Source of the DNA: Vanilla planifolia
Taxonomy: Eukaryota > Streptophyta > Magnoliopsida > Asparagales > Orchidaceae
Reading direction: 5' to 3'
Assembly (NCBI GenBank): GCA_023846275.1
Contig: CM043872.1
Coordinates: 13,261,170-13,325,169 of the forward strand
Length of the DNA stretch: 64,000 nt
Shown here one piece after another: positions 13,172-26,019 of this stretch. Every line of letters begins with the position of its first letter. The stretch's first letter is position 1. The translations under genes and the position numbers were made by a program. The notes under the pieces are model-generated. The model did no database searches. It saw nothing but the letters and a program-made list of their open reading frames with translations, and was not told the origin of the DNA.

Positions 13172-13236
13172 TGACTTTTTTTAAGAGGATATAATAACTA
13201 TTATATCAAGGCCAAGCCAGAATTACAAAAGGATCC

Positions 13237-16200
13237 TCAAGGGGGATCGAAAGTGAAGTCAGATAACATAAGGTCGAGCAGGGGCTTAGGGATGGGATCT
13301 CCAGAGGCCCAGATGAACTCCTTAAGGCACGCAACCCGAGCAGCCCAATCAGCAAGCGCATTCCCGTCTCTAAGAATGTGGGAGAAACGAACGGCCTCAA
13401 GACCCGTAGCGTACTGGATAGTAGCTGCGAAGACACCCGACCCAAGGGGGAGGGACACCATCTCGCGCACCTCCTGAATAGCCAGTATTGAGTCATATTG
13501 GAGTTCCACAGCCCGGTGCAAGGGAAGTAAATCCCTAACCATGTCAAGCGCCATAAGCAAAGCTTGGGTCTTCATCATGTGCACTGCCTGGGATAGCAAC
13601 CTTTTGCCAGCCACTGGGAGAGGTCTGCCCATGTTATCCCGCACAACCATGCCCAACCCAGCCTTAGAATCACCAACCGCAGCATCGCAATTCACTCTAA
13701 TCCATCCCGTTGGGGGGGGGAGAATCCAACTATGCGTAACAAGCAAGTTCGTGGATTTGCCAGGGTTCCCGCTGGACAGGGGGGAGAGGGATAGATGTCG
13801 GTTGAGAGACGAATGAACCTCAAGCAAGATAGTCCGAATAGTGGAGCAAGGCAGAGGCACCAGGATGTTGTGTCTGGCAGCATTCCTCCTTGACCAAATA
13901 TAGTACAACGTAGTCGCAATAGTGGCTGCATACAATTGCCCGGCACCAAGACGAGCATTAGGAGAGTCGATGAACTGGATGACCCGGTCAATGAACAGTA
14001 GATCGGCCCCGGTTGACTGGTCCAACCCGATCAATGCTGCCCAAACCGTGCTGCCAGCCCAAAGCTCTTGGGCTCTCGGGCAGCGCCAAAAGATATGCTG
14101 CATGGATTCATCTTCCGTGCAGCCCTGCTGGCAAGAGGAAGTGCTGCAGAGCCTTCGGCGGGCCAACCAAACCGCGATGGGAGGTGGTCACCGGCGACCC
14201 TCCACATGAAGAAGCAAACTCTGGGAGTGACTTTTAGCTTCCAGATGCCACAAAATTCCTCCAAGGGCCGGCTGCCATTACCGTCCTTCCGAGCATTACA
14301 GACGATGCTCGAGTAGATCTGGCCGCAGGCAGCCCGGGCTTCTCAGTAAGGGAAAGAAGCAATGCGTCCTGTGAGGACCGCAAGGCTCTCGAAAGATGCA
14401 AGATGCGGTCCTGAAGCTCCCCATCTGCCCAAGCGCAGATGACCTCCCCGTTCCAATTTCCACCGAGCAAAAGACATTCAGCGACGCTGGCCGGCCAGTG
14501 GGAGTTCATGTTGATGAAAGTAGGCCAGCAACACAAAGGAAGGACTCCCAACCAGTTATCTTCCAAAAACCTCGTCGTTCGCCCATCCCTAATGCACCAA
14601 AAAAGAGGGAAATGGCCTCTGGCATTGTCCTCATCACCATTTTGCAGACTGGGGACGCATTGCGAATGGCCTTCATTAGCGGATCCTCCATGGCGTATCT
14701 TCTTCGCATCAAATCCACCCAGAGGCTTGGCTCCCGATTGAGGATGCGTCTACAGTCATCCATGTGAAGAACATGGTGCCAAACGCAGAGGTCCCGGAGA
14801 CTCAATCCGCCCACAGATTTGGCAGCGTGATACACTACCATGCCGCGTAATGCATGGCCTTCGCGCTACTAGTCCCGCCCCAAAGAAACCTCCTGATGCG
14901 CTTCTCCATGGCCTCAATAATCCCCGCCGGCACTACACAGTGCCTCAGCACGTGGCAGGGGATGGCACTGAGGACTGACAATGCCAGAACGGCCCTACCC
15001 GCCAGCAAAAGAGGCCGGACTCTCCAATTAATCAGCATGGCATTCAGCCGCTGAAGCAGGAAGCTAAGGTCAGTCTTGGAAAGGCGCTTGGCAGTGATGG
15101 GGATCCCCATATATGTAAAGGATCTGTCTTCCTCCATGCTGAGCTTCCTGAGGGGCATCTTGGACTTCTTCCTACTGAGGTTAGAGCTGAAGAAGACCCT
15201 GGACTTCTCGAAATTCACCTGCAGTCCAGCAGCCTTCCCAAACTCACGGATGATACTCCTGATGGCACGGGCAGTGATACGGGAGGCAGGAGGGAAAAGG
15301 ATGACGTCGTCGGCGAAGAGGAGATGCGAGATGCAGGGCGCATGCTGCCCTGGCCGAAACCCCAAAAGCTGTCGGGATTCATGGTTCCTCACCAAGCACG
15401 AGAGATATTCGGATGCCATGACATAGAGATACAGGGAAAGCGGGCAGCCTTTCTGAGCCACCACCCACAGGAGACGAACTCCATTGAAGAGGATGCTGAA
15501 TCTTGGGCTACTGATGCAAGCAGCAATCTAGTCCTGCCAGATGAGGGGAAATCCCATAGCCATCATCATCTCAAGAAGGAAATCCCAACAGACACAGTCA
15601 TAGGCCTGTTCCATATCGAGCTTCACGGCCATGAGTCCAGCCACACCATTGCTAGTCCACATCCTTGCAGCCATCTCCTGCGCAATATTGATATTATCAG
15701 AAATTCTGCGTCGAGGGATAAACGCCGCCTGTTCCTGCGAAATGAGGTCCGACAAAACGAGCTTCAGCCTCCTGACAAGGACCCGTGCCACCACTTTGTA
15801 CACGGTGTTGCAGAGACTAATAGGTCTGTAATGCTCCGGCTTACTCTCGCCCTGCTTCTTTGGAATAAGGATGATGAGGGTGTCCTTCCACTTATTCGGG
15901 AGCTTACAATCCTCAAAAAAAGCCAACACAGCTTTGATAACATCATGGCGCACGATGGTCCAGTAGCCGTGCAGGAATTCCGTCTAGATCTCGTCGCATC
16001 CCGGAGCCCTGTTCCTCTTAATACCCTGCAGAGCCACGTTAATCTCTTCCTCGGTGACCCTGGCACCCAGCCTGGAAGCCACTTCAGCATTCACAACCGC
16101 CAGAGGTGAAATGACATGCGGCAAATTCCTGGAGTCGCCGCTCCGCCACTTGCGTTCAAAGTACTCCGTTAAGACCTGCCCGATACTGTCCGGAGAATCC

Positions 16201-17369
16201 GCCACCCGGTCATCATCTACACGAAGCATGGATATGCGGCTCATACGGGCCTGAGACGAAGCCATATTTTGAAAGAAATGCATGTTGGCGTTCTCGACCT
16301 ATGCCCAGTGGACTTTGGTGTGCTGCCACCACCACTGCTCCTCGTGGGCACAGCCCCGGTGGAAGGTGGTGATCAATTCCGCAAGGTGCCCATGGTCCTC
16401 CTCAGTGAGTCCCACCCTAGATTCTCTTGCTTACAGCTCCTCAATGTCATGCAACAGCACTTGGTTGCAGTTGACCAAGCTCCCCAGCTCTTTACGGCTC
16501 CAATTGCACAATGCCAGGAGTGAGCGTTTGAACTTCATCGAAACAATCTCCATGGGGTCCCCTTTCACGCGCCTACTCCAGGCCTGCTACACCACACGGA
16601 AGGACTGAGGGTAGTGGAGCCAAATGCTTTCAAATAAGAGCCTGCTGGATTTCAGCCAAATCTTGTCGCCACCCAGGTTAATTAACAGCGGACAGTGGTC
16701 CGAGCTGAGGCGGCCCAGGTGATGTACAGAACTCTCGGGGAAGGCAATCAGATCGACAGAATTAAGCAGAGCACGATCAAGTCGCTCCAGAACGTGCGCA
16801 CCCCCCTTCTTCCCATTGCACCAGGTGAATTGGTTACCGGAGAAGCCCATATCAATGAGCTGAAGGTCCTGCATGAATTCAGTAAAGCACTGCTGCTCAC
16901 TGCTGTAAATGAAGTGCCGTCCTCCCCGCTTCTCCTCCTGGCCCATAATCAAATTGAAGTCACTAGCAACCAAGAGAGGGGAGTTATCACAGTATGATGT
17001 GCAGATGGCGTCCTAGATCACCCGACATCCATGAGAATCCCTTGGACCATATGCAAAGCAGCAGTTGAGGATGCAATCCTGCCGAGGAGTAATTGAACAA
17101 GCCACCATAAAGGCCGAGGCCACCGTGAGCACTAGCTTGATCTCTTTCTTCCATAGTAGAATTATTCCAGCTGACATACCCAAAGATGGTTGAATCACAA
17201 AATCTCATTCCTTCCCGAGAATCCAGTTCGCTTCGCACCGAGAGAAAGACTACGTCTTGATTTCCAGTAGCACAACAACCTCCACATTCCACTCGCGTAC
17301 CAGACGTTGCAAATAGGCCCTCGATTTGCCCTTCTTAGCTCCTCTTATGTTCCAGGTGATGATCCGCAT
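13237..17369 (-). pseudogene. LINE copy A ORF2 (endonuclease, reverse transcriptase, RNase H), broken
   Basis: The reading starts at ATG 17,369 with MRIITWNIRGAKKGKSRA, the N-terminal WNIRG motif of the AP-like endonuclease, and stops early after LLEIKT. Further endonuclease pieces follow, with ASDFN and LSSDHCPLL (about 16,970-16,750). Reverse transcriptase is seen from about 15,950 (LIPKK, YRPISLCN, QAAFIPRR) through LLFADDVILF (FADD at 15,317-15,306). A zf-RVT-like segment with MQHIFWRCP lies near 14,100. RNase H occupies about 13,700-13,330, with candidate catalytic Asp in VNCDAA, QYDS and ALADWAA; where an acidic residue is expected between the first two I read Gln (KTQALLMAL). The frame stays constant to about 14,840 apart from stops and a local shift in the endonuclease, then changes several times. 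Confidence 0.88.
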
Positions 17370-17748
17370 AGTAATCATAGAGAGATTTGCTTCCATGCAT
17401 CCACACACTAACAGAGAAGCAGCCCTCCAGCAACCAGCTTGCTGGCCTCCGTGCCCCATGAAGCACGGACAGCAAGAAATCCGGATTAAGGATCATGCCC
17501 ATCCAGGTTGGAGGCACAATCATCCACAAAATCCACCTGCAGAAAAGAAGAATTCGCATTGCCACCTTTAGCAAATTTCCCAGCAGTCGAAAGCTTTGTC
17601 GGCGGGGAATTCTGCACCCCAGCCTTGACAGCCCACCTAACTCTGCTTCTGCCCCGAAGCCTGGGCAGACTCTTGGTACCCCGAGATGTGCTGGCCCCAT
17701 CACGGCCCCGAGCTATGCGGTTATTAACTTCTCCGAGAGGCAACTTGA

Positions 17749-18999
17749 TTAATCCCCCAAGGCCCTTGCGGTTTTTTTCCTACGCTGCACAATCATCCAA
17801 GGCCCCAACCAGTGCTCCTCACCATGTACAGCCAGCCTGCCTGACTGGCGGTCTCCCTCTGGCTCCTCAGGCAAATTGCGACCGTGGGCTGTAAGTATAT
17901 CCCCCGGGCACTCCTCCCTTGCCACGACCATGGTGGGGGCCCCGTTAAGGTCAGTACCTCCAACTTTGGCAAACTTGCAGGAGCTCTCCAAATGTTCGAC
18001 ATGGCCGCAGGCGAAGCATATGCACGGTAGCCCTTCGTATTCTAAGGATTGATAGACCCTCTCGTAGTCCCCGGTGATCCAGATGCCCGGCTTGAGAGGC
18101 TTCGAGAGATCCACACGAACACAAACAAGCGCAAAGGATGAACGCTCTAAGCCCGTCGTCCAGCCGTCGAGAAGAAAATGTTCGCCAATTGCTTTAGCAA
18201 TACATAGAATATTATCTACATCCCAGTAGATGAGTGGGAGGCCGGGGAGCCTTACCCAGACAGGAGCGCGCATCACTGATGTGGAGTTGTGGTTGAACTC
18301 AGGCGACCACAGATCGAGTCTCATGGCTTGGCCGGTGATCTGCCTAGGCCCGCCTAACCAGACATCGTTCCACTCGCTTATAGACTCAAAGTGCAGGCAG
18401 AAACAGTTGGTCGTTAAATCAAATATCTTGAAATTGTTGATATGGCCCCAGCGCTTGAGCAGAACCCTCTCAATGACAGAGAAAGGAAGGTTATTCCCGT
18501 AGAGACGGCCAACCAGGTCAAATTTGCGGTAGTCAAGGCGCCGCAGGCAGGCTTCCGAGGACATAATCACGTCCTCACCCTCCACGTACTCGGGGATTTC
18601 CGTCACACACGATTTGACATCAATGTTCGCTGGCCTCACGTGCGAAGTCACCTTGTTGCTGTATTTGAGAGCGTTGTTAGCTGTTAAGGCCTCCTGGAAG
18701 CTCACCTTGTTCACGGTGGCGGAACGATCCACCTCAGGCAAGATAGGGTCCCCAGCACCAAGCCTGACCCCAGGAACCTCCTCCCTCATATGCTCCAGTT
18801 GCTCCTGCACGATCTTGCTCGCCAAAACTCCATCCTGGACATCCCCATCGACCGAACCCTTCACGTCGGACGCTCGGGGGGTTTGCCCCAAAGCCAACGA
18901 GCCACCATCAGACGTGGAAGAGGACCCCTCACGTGTAGGAGAGTCACTCTGAGGGGTTCGGGCTCTTCTGCTGCTCCTCCTGGTAGTGCCTCTAGCCAT
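17749..18999 (-). pseudogene. LINE copy A ORF1 (DUF4283/CCHC protein), C-terminally altered
   Basis: 416 codons from ATG 18,999 (MARGTTRRSS). After a charged, low-complexity N-terminus comes a DUF4283-like domain (SEACLRRLDYRKFDLVGRL through VWLGGPRQITGQ), the conserved WVRLPGLPLIYWD block, and a CCHC zinc knuckle CFACGHVEHLESSC. In the family ORF1 binds RNA and packages the LINE transcript. The frame stops at 17,749, while a neighbouring frame over 17,743-17,486 keeps the basic Arg/Ser-rich tail seen in copy B. A small frameshift near 17,750 therefore appears to have cut off the C-terminus. Copy B ORF1 is 596 residues. Confidence 0.88.
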
Positions 19000-19553
19000 T
19001 TCCGCACCGTTATGGCTGCAGGTGACGCAGCCCAAGCTCGAGGGAGAAGCGGTAAGATAAATCGCGGAAAAGAGTGCAGTTAATCCAGTTCGAGCGCTCC
19101 CGCGAATCGGGTTAATTCAAATTCAAATTCGGGCCCCACCCGCTGACAGATAACACCGGTCGGGTCACCACGTGTTAACACCCAAGTTTGACCCCCAAGA
19201 CTCGCCGCCGTTGAGAGTCGCCTGGCCTTGCCGTCCACTGACCGCCCTTGCCGAGTCCGAGATGGAAACCCGCTCCCCAGCCACCAACCACAGCGTCCGG
19301 CACGAATGCTCCAACCACCCTCCCGCTCCCACCTCACCTTCATGCCAGGACCGGTGAGGTCCCAGCGAAGTTCCACCGGCAGCAACCCCGTCAGCCACGC
19401 ATTCCCTTCAATACGCTGCTCGGCAACTCCTTCCCACCGCTTCTACGCCACCTCTTTCTGCCGCTTCACGCTACTTCACCTTCCACCGCTTCATGCCGCT
19501 TCACCACATTTGATTTATCATCACAAAGATTGTTACTTGGTGTGCCTTTGTTC
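19000..19553 (-). promoter_or_regulatory. LINE copy A leader with short GC-rich repeats
   Basis: Between the target-site duplication and the ORF1 ATG lie about 550 bases of GC-rich DNA. Nearest the 5' end (19,429-19,507) the minus strand repeats GAAGCGGTGG / GAAGCGGCA-type words six or so times. Plant and animal L1 promoters lie inside the leader, so this is the likely promoter. Activity is not shown. Confidence 0.55.
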
Positions 19554-19563
19554 TTACTACTGA
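19554..19563. repeat. Target-site duplication, right copy
   Basis: Second copy of TTACTACTGA, adjoining the 5' end of LINE copy A; see 13,162-13,171. Confidence 0.75.
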
Positions 19564-21419
19564 CTAAATGTAAGAAAATATCATCTAGTTAATATATTAA
19601 CTTTGATAAATCTCAAGCCTAGCTCCTACACAACTCCTAACTCTTTGATACTACAAAAACATAAAAAGGGTGAGTTGAGGAGCTTAATAAGGAATTCTCA
19701 CATCATACTGTAAACTAAAATATAATAGCTAAGAAATATGTATATAACAACTGAGTAAATCTTATAAATAGATGACATCAAATGTTCACTCTCATAAGCA
19801 TATTTTTAATGACTTGTATTTTATTACTTTAGTGTTATTTATAACTTGGATGTTTATTAGAAAAATTTCTAGAACAGGATATAATAATATAATTTTATAT
19901 CTAAAAAATCATTCATAGAACAGGATATAATAATATAATTTTATATCTAAAAAATCATTCATAACAAAATACATCAAAATTTGATTGTGAATATATTTTT
20001 AAAAGAGTACGTCGTGAGAAATCTAACATAATGTTTATCATAATTTTTAAAAATAATTTAGAATTTTTTTTAATTTTTGAAAGAAATAAGGAAAATATAT
20101 ATAATAATAAATAATTATTAAATAAATTACGTTTTAAAGTCTATAATTATTATAAAAAAAACCCATTACCTGTTTCCTCTCCTTCTTTTTCTAAAAACCC
20201 TAAATCCCTTTCACTTGCAACCCGATGCTCAAATCCTATCAAAACAACTTTACAAAGAAAAAAGTCTTGCAAATTTCATTAAGGGAATAAAGAAGAGGCA
20301 ACTTTGCAAGGGATTTTGTGACCTAAGCATCACAATTTCCTTTTAGTGAGTGACGTCGAATAAGGAGGCCAAGGGATCTGGCAGTCTTAGATAGCAATTG
20401 TGAATTTAATATTAAAATTGTTGCTTTGTGCAAGTATTCTAAATCTTATAAGTGTTCATGCTTCTTCAATTTTTTTGTATTAGTCAAGATTAACTTTAGC
20501 TTAATTGAGCCATGTCGTGCAAAGGACCATGAGGTTTCACGTGATTCAAAGACCATTGGTGACACAGTGAATCCCTTCAATGCAATTGGCAAATTAAGTA
20601 AAAGAGAGAAAAAGATATACTTGAAATTTATTTGGTCTAATCTCACTATTTGTACATATATTGTACAAACTATTGTTGTGACTAAAAAAGGAGATATAAA
20701 AGAAAATTTGTAAAGTTATTTTGTTGAGAAATAAAGAAAGAAATTACTCAAGCACTCTTGTGAATTTTAATAGTAAAAAAAGGTAAATTATGTAATTTCT
20801 AATCTTCAATGATTTTTGGGTTTTATATAATTATATTATGAAATAATTATAACAATCACAAAGTAAAAAATTTGACATAAAAATATGAAAAAATTTGTTA
20901 AATCATTATATGATTTATGTGAACTTTTAATGAGAATATCTATAGTAGTTAGTTGTGAGTCACAACAAAAAGAAAAAAAAAATTGATGTCAAAGTAATCC
21001 CCAAGGATCCACATAGATAAATTTAAAAAATTATGATATAATTAGTGAATTGTTTATATAATTATTTTATTCAAATTTTTAATATGAAAATCTTTTCTTT
21101 TATACTTTATAATTACATACTTTTATAAGAGTAACATGCATAACATATGTAAGCATTTACATTTAATTATGATTAATGTTGTATAATAGATTTGGTATAT
21201 TATCACATCTTTATAAGGGATAATTTAAATAGTATATGTATATGTATACATGTTCATAACCGAGAATAATCGATTTATAGATGAAAATCCTTATGTAATA
21301 TATTAAAGATAGAGAAAAAAAAGTGAATAAAAGAAATTTTTGTTTTAAACATAACATTTTATGAAGAAATAACTAATATTGAATAATATATTTCTCTTAT
21401 AGTCTTATCTAATAACACT
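19564..21419. other. Gene-free AT-rich DNA
   Basis: No gene was recognised. A slightly GC-richer part around 20,160-20,600 has an open frame of about 95 codons, but it matches no family I know and its composition is like the surroundings. An LTR or leader remnant is possible. Confidence 0.45.
19871..19962 (+). repeat. Perfect 46-bp tandem duplication
   Basis: Two adjacent identical 46-base units (19,871-19,916 and 19,917-19,962), each starting AGAACAGGATATAATAATAT. With no differences in AT-rich spacer, the duplication is probably recent. Confidence 0.95.
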
Positions 21420-21975
21420 GTTTGCTATGTGATCTAGCAGTTACTACTTGTTGTATAATCTAGTGATATTTGTACCATGAACATCAAACCTCAATGATTG
21501 AGCTACCTGTTATGTGATTAGGAGTTATCTCTTTCTATGTGATCTAACAACCACTGCTTGTTGTGTGATCTAGTGGTTTAGGTCTATAATGATGTTGTAT
21601 ATATATATGATGTATATACATATGCTACTTGTTGTGTCATCTAGTGGCTACTACTTATTGTTTGATATGATGGTATTGGTACCATTAGCATTAGACCTTG
21701 ATGATGGAGTTACCTGCTGTATGATTAGGGGTTGTCACTTGCTATGTAATCTAGTGGCCATCGTTTACTATGTGATATGGAGATTGAGGTCTATAATGAT
21801 GATGTAAATGTATATGTCACTAGTTATGTGATCTAGTCATATTAATATCATTAACATCATATCTCAATGATTTAATTTTTTTATGTAATCAGAAGCTACT
21901 GTTTATTGTGTGATCTAGTAGTTAAGATCTAAAGTGATAATATATATATATATATATGCTACTTACTGTGTAGTC
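21420..21975 (+). repeat. Minisatellite, three diverged units of 165-210 bp
   Basis: The phrase (G/T)TACCAT(T/G)A(G/A)CAT followed by CCT(T/C)(G/A)ATGAT recurs at about 21,469, 21,679 and 21,845. Between the recurrences are several copies of a shorter word, TTGTGTGATCTAGTGG and variants (for example 21,560, 21,631, 21,740, 21,905). It is thus a higher-order array with internal subrepeats of about 30-40 bases. A TA run ends the third unit. Confidence 0.75.
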
Positions 21976-22753
21976 AATAACTAACATTTTGTTGATAATT
22001 TAGTGATGGGTATGATGAGATACTAAAAGATATGTTATTGGGGTCCTAAGGATAAGAATCAATAAAAGAAAATTAAGATCTTTATGAATTGAAAAGAAAA
22101 GTTTAATAAAAAATGAAAAAAAACTAATATTGAGTCAAATTCAATAAACCAAAATTTTGAATATAAATATTTATACAGATAGTTGGTAAGAAAAGACAAG
22201 AATTTGAAAATCATGGTACTTTAAATATTAAGGTTATGGTATGTTTTATATTACATCTTGAAAGTTTTTAAATTATATGCTTATAAAGTTTTAGAAACAT
22301 AACTCTCAATTCTCTTAATATCATGTATATTATTATAGTACTTAAGATCAGGTATATATTATTTTATATTTATTTTTGTATTAATTTAATTATGTAATCA
22401 GTTTATCTATTGAGTTATTATAGTTATTCCTCTATTTGTATTGTAGGATGTGACATAGGTACACATTAAGTAGGGATATCTAGGGGTACAATGATAAGAA
22501 TTAAGAATTAAAAATAAGTTGCTTACAAATAATGATAGTATTCTAGATTTTGTTGTGAACCTTTATATAATAATGTTTAAGAACTATGTGATGTGATTTT
22601 TTTTATGTAATACAATATTTCTATGATGATATTGTGTTGTCATAGTATTAATATTTTCTTATGATGATATGATTTTATAGTGATATTGTGTTTTAGTGAT
22701 GTTATACCTAGTTGATATAGATTACTATTAATATATATAATTGATAAAATAGC

Positions 22754-22804
<51 letters not shown>

Positions 22805-25800
22805 AAATTGCTAGTTTTTAAGGGAGGTTATGTTTATTTGTTTTCTTAAATTTGAATCTCACTTGTTAAAATTTTAAATTATCAAAGGATTAGGAGATTG
22901 TTAATTATCATTCCTTGCTTGAAGGAGTCTTTTGTGTCCTCTTAACATATCAACTCTATTTATTATTCATACATTCCTAATTAGAGAGAAATTAAAAGAT
23001 AATGAATAAGTAAGGTGTGACAATATCACAATGTATTGGTTAAGTTAAAATAGACCCTTATGATGTGACTAATTAGATGCTCAATATCTCTTTACTGATA
23101 TAATATACTCTATGATATAGAAGAATCATGATAGGACTTGGTACTCTTATCACAACACGTCATCTAGCATTTCTCAAGATAATATCAATTACATAGGCCA
23201 ATCTTATAGGGTTATAAGAGTCCTCAACTGTGACATGTAGTCTTCACAATAATCATAACACATTATTTGTTTTTCACATGACTATATGTATAACTATTCT
23301 CTCCTGAGACTATCTATACAATGCCATTCAACTAACCCTAAAGATTTTTATCATGTGATATGACACTTCTCTTACAGACTCAATTAATTATGTATAACTA
23401 CTACCTTCATGCTAAGGGAGTATAATAATTAATTTGTCTATCTCTTGGAGTGAGTGTGTATGATCAAGGGTCCACTATATCTAGTCTTAACCTATGAAAT
23501 CAAATCCATGACTCACAGTATCTTGTTAAAACTAATCTATAATTACTTAATATTACTTAAATTTTCTCCATCTGAATCTAACATGTAATAAGTTTTTAAC
23601 TTAATCAACAACCTTGCAGGTTAAGAATTTCCTTTAACCCTAAATCCACTATTTAGGATTCTCCATATTTTGACTAAGATAACCTAGGATTTCAACCCTA
23701 AGTCATATTTTAGTTATCTAGGTTTATCATCATCTCGATATCTTAAGCTTTTCCTTAAACCCTATTTCAACTATTTGAAATATTTTAACTAATTTTTTCA
23801 TATTTATTGTTGTCCTAATTTTATCTAGGACCTTGCCTATCTAAGCTATCCTTAGTATTCATATAGTCTTGACTTTTACACATGTTTAATGTATAACTAA
23901 TTATTATCACAACTAAGTCATAATACCCATATTAATACCTCTTTTAAACTGCCACACATCCCCTAAATCACCAACCAATGTGTTATCATGTGGCATAAAA
24001 ATCTAATTAAAGTCACTCATAATCTTACCTAAAAAAATTGGTCAACCCAAGGGTTTAGCTAATATTTTTATCTTAATAGTTTCATGATTGAACTTAGCAC
24101 ATCTATTAGTCTTAATCTATCTCTCCAACCTTTTTCAAAGGTTTTAGTCAAGAGCTTTACCATCTAATGTCTTATTTACAATATGCATAAAGGCTCATTA
24201 AATGATATTATCTCAACCTATGTTTGGGATCATCTATTATGGGTTTCTCCTCCATGAATTATTTCTTCCTTTATGTCAAATTCTAAGGTTATGCTTATCT
24301 TATATAGTTTTGTTTAAGTACCTCAAGTCTCTTTTTTAAAACCTACTAAAAATTAAACATGAATCATTAAAGTCTAACCTTAGCCTTTGCTTTGTAAGCT
24401 ATACTTAAGCTCTTTGCTTATTAATTACATTCCTACCCGACCTAAGCTTCTTCTAAGGCTAAAATCAAGCCCTTCAAAACTTCCTAACTAGAAACCAAGG
24501 GTCATATACACCTTAGAAGCTAACTAGGTTCTCTTAAGGGAAAGGGTTGAACTTATGCTTGCCATGACTCAACTAAACAATAATTCAATGCTTCCCAAAC
24601 ATACCTGAGACAAAAAGATATTTGATCATAAGATTTTTTATGTTTTGGTTATATTTCCAAGTGTCATTATATGGTTCATGACTTGAGCTAAGATATAAAT
24701 CATATCACATAACGTTTTATAAATTTTCAATAATGGTTTTATATTTATCATGTTAAATCATCCAATGTAGATTGAGTATTGTATTGCTTAACTTTAGTGT
24801 CTCATGTCCCATACAAATTTCAAAAAATAAAGGTTTATATGCAAAAATGGCATCAAATCTTAATTTTACACAATATTTGATTCATCATTCCATAAAACTC
24901 TCAGTTTAATTATACAACAATCACAAAGGGAATATAACCCTCAGTTTACATTTTTATACATCAATTATACTTAAAAAACCAACATACTAGCATTGAGTTT
25001 TCTTTCCTTATAGCATGAAGCCTCAATTTTGTACACTTAACAATTCAAAATGAGATGAAAGCTTAATTTATTCATTTATCAACCAAGGCAATTACACATG
25101 CCAACAATTTACAATAAACATTCTCAATTACTTAAAAGGAAAGAATATCTCTAAAGATCTTAATTCCAACATTCTCTACATTAAATAATGCATTCTTTTA
25201 ATCTTATTTCATATGATCGTGTCTTTGGAAAGTAGTGTTTCACATTAACAATAATTATTCTAAGTCTAGCCTTATTATAAATCAACAAACAAAACTAGCT
25301 ATGCAAACATATAATCATGGTATTTAACTTGTGTCCATGGTTAGTGTGAAAGTGCATATTTTTGCATAAGTCCTTCTAAAATATTTCACAAGAAAAGAGA
25401 GATAAATAAATCATTATATGCTCACAAAAAGTTTCTTAAACCCAACATTCATAAATATAAGTGATGTCATCATATGTTTATGTAACTTAATTTACATTCA
25501 TGGGTTGAACATTAAAGAAGGTTTTTGCATGGGACTTTTAATAATTTCTCACAAAAAATAATATCAAATAATCATTACATGTTAGGTACAATTACCCTTA
25601 GTAATGGTGAAGCAAATATCCTCATTTTTATATAGCAATTTCATGGAATATGATCATATTCATTTTCCAAAGTTTTCACATACAATTTAACAAGGTAATC
25701 CATTTTATCTTTCCTTGGATTTAGCTAAATTTAATGTATCATCTCAAAGTTCATCCAACCTTATAATCTAAGTAGAATACTTCTCCAAAGGTAAGCTCTC

Positions 25801-26019
25801 TCTTCACCATGCTTAAGATCTTCCTACTAATGATGAGACTCCTATTTCCTTTGCTATCCTATGACTTTTTTTTCTAAAATGTAATCAAGACACAAATTAT
25901 CCTTAAATAGGGTCACTTAAGCACCTTAAATCAAGAAATTACCTTAACAAACTAGCCTCTTTTCTAACATTTAGGTCAAGAGCATCATAATTTTGATTGT
26001 TGAGATTAAGAGTAGTTAA
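21976..26019. other. Gene-free AT-rich DNA
   Basis: No coding domain was recognised on either strand. The part from 22,900 to 26,000 is richer in C on the plus strand and looks like retroelement debris, but I could not match it to a family or find its ends. Confidence 0.45.
22753..22804. repeat. Compound microsatellite (TA)n(TG)n(GA)n
   Basis: About nine TA, thirteen TG and four GA units follow one another without interruption. Confidence 0.95.

Larger units (their letters stand above)
13172..19553 (-). mobile_element. Plant L1-type LINE (copy A), near full length, broken
   Basis: About 6.4 kb on the minus strand. In order it has a GC-rich leader, ORF1 (DUF4283-like domain and CCHC knuckle), ORF2 (AP endonuclease, reverse transcriptase, zf-RVT-like region, RNase H), a short 3' UTR and a seven-base A tail (poly-T at 13,176-13,182 on the plus strand). 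A 10-bp target-site duplication brackets it, so it inserted by target-primed reverse transcription with little or no 5' truncation. Its GC content contrasts sharply with the surrounding AT-rich DNA. ORF2 carries about ten stops and frame changes, so the copy is dead. A related copy with intact ORF1 lies at the right end of the window. Confidence 0.9.

Noticed and set aside
15324-16109. 261-codon open frame on the plus strand
   Set aside because: Lies antisense to the reverse transcriptase of LINE copy A; GC-rich sequence opens shadow frames. No domain recognised.
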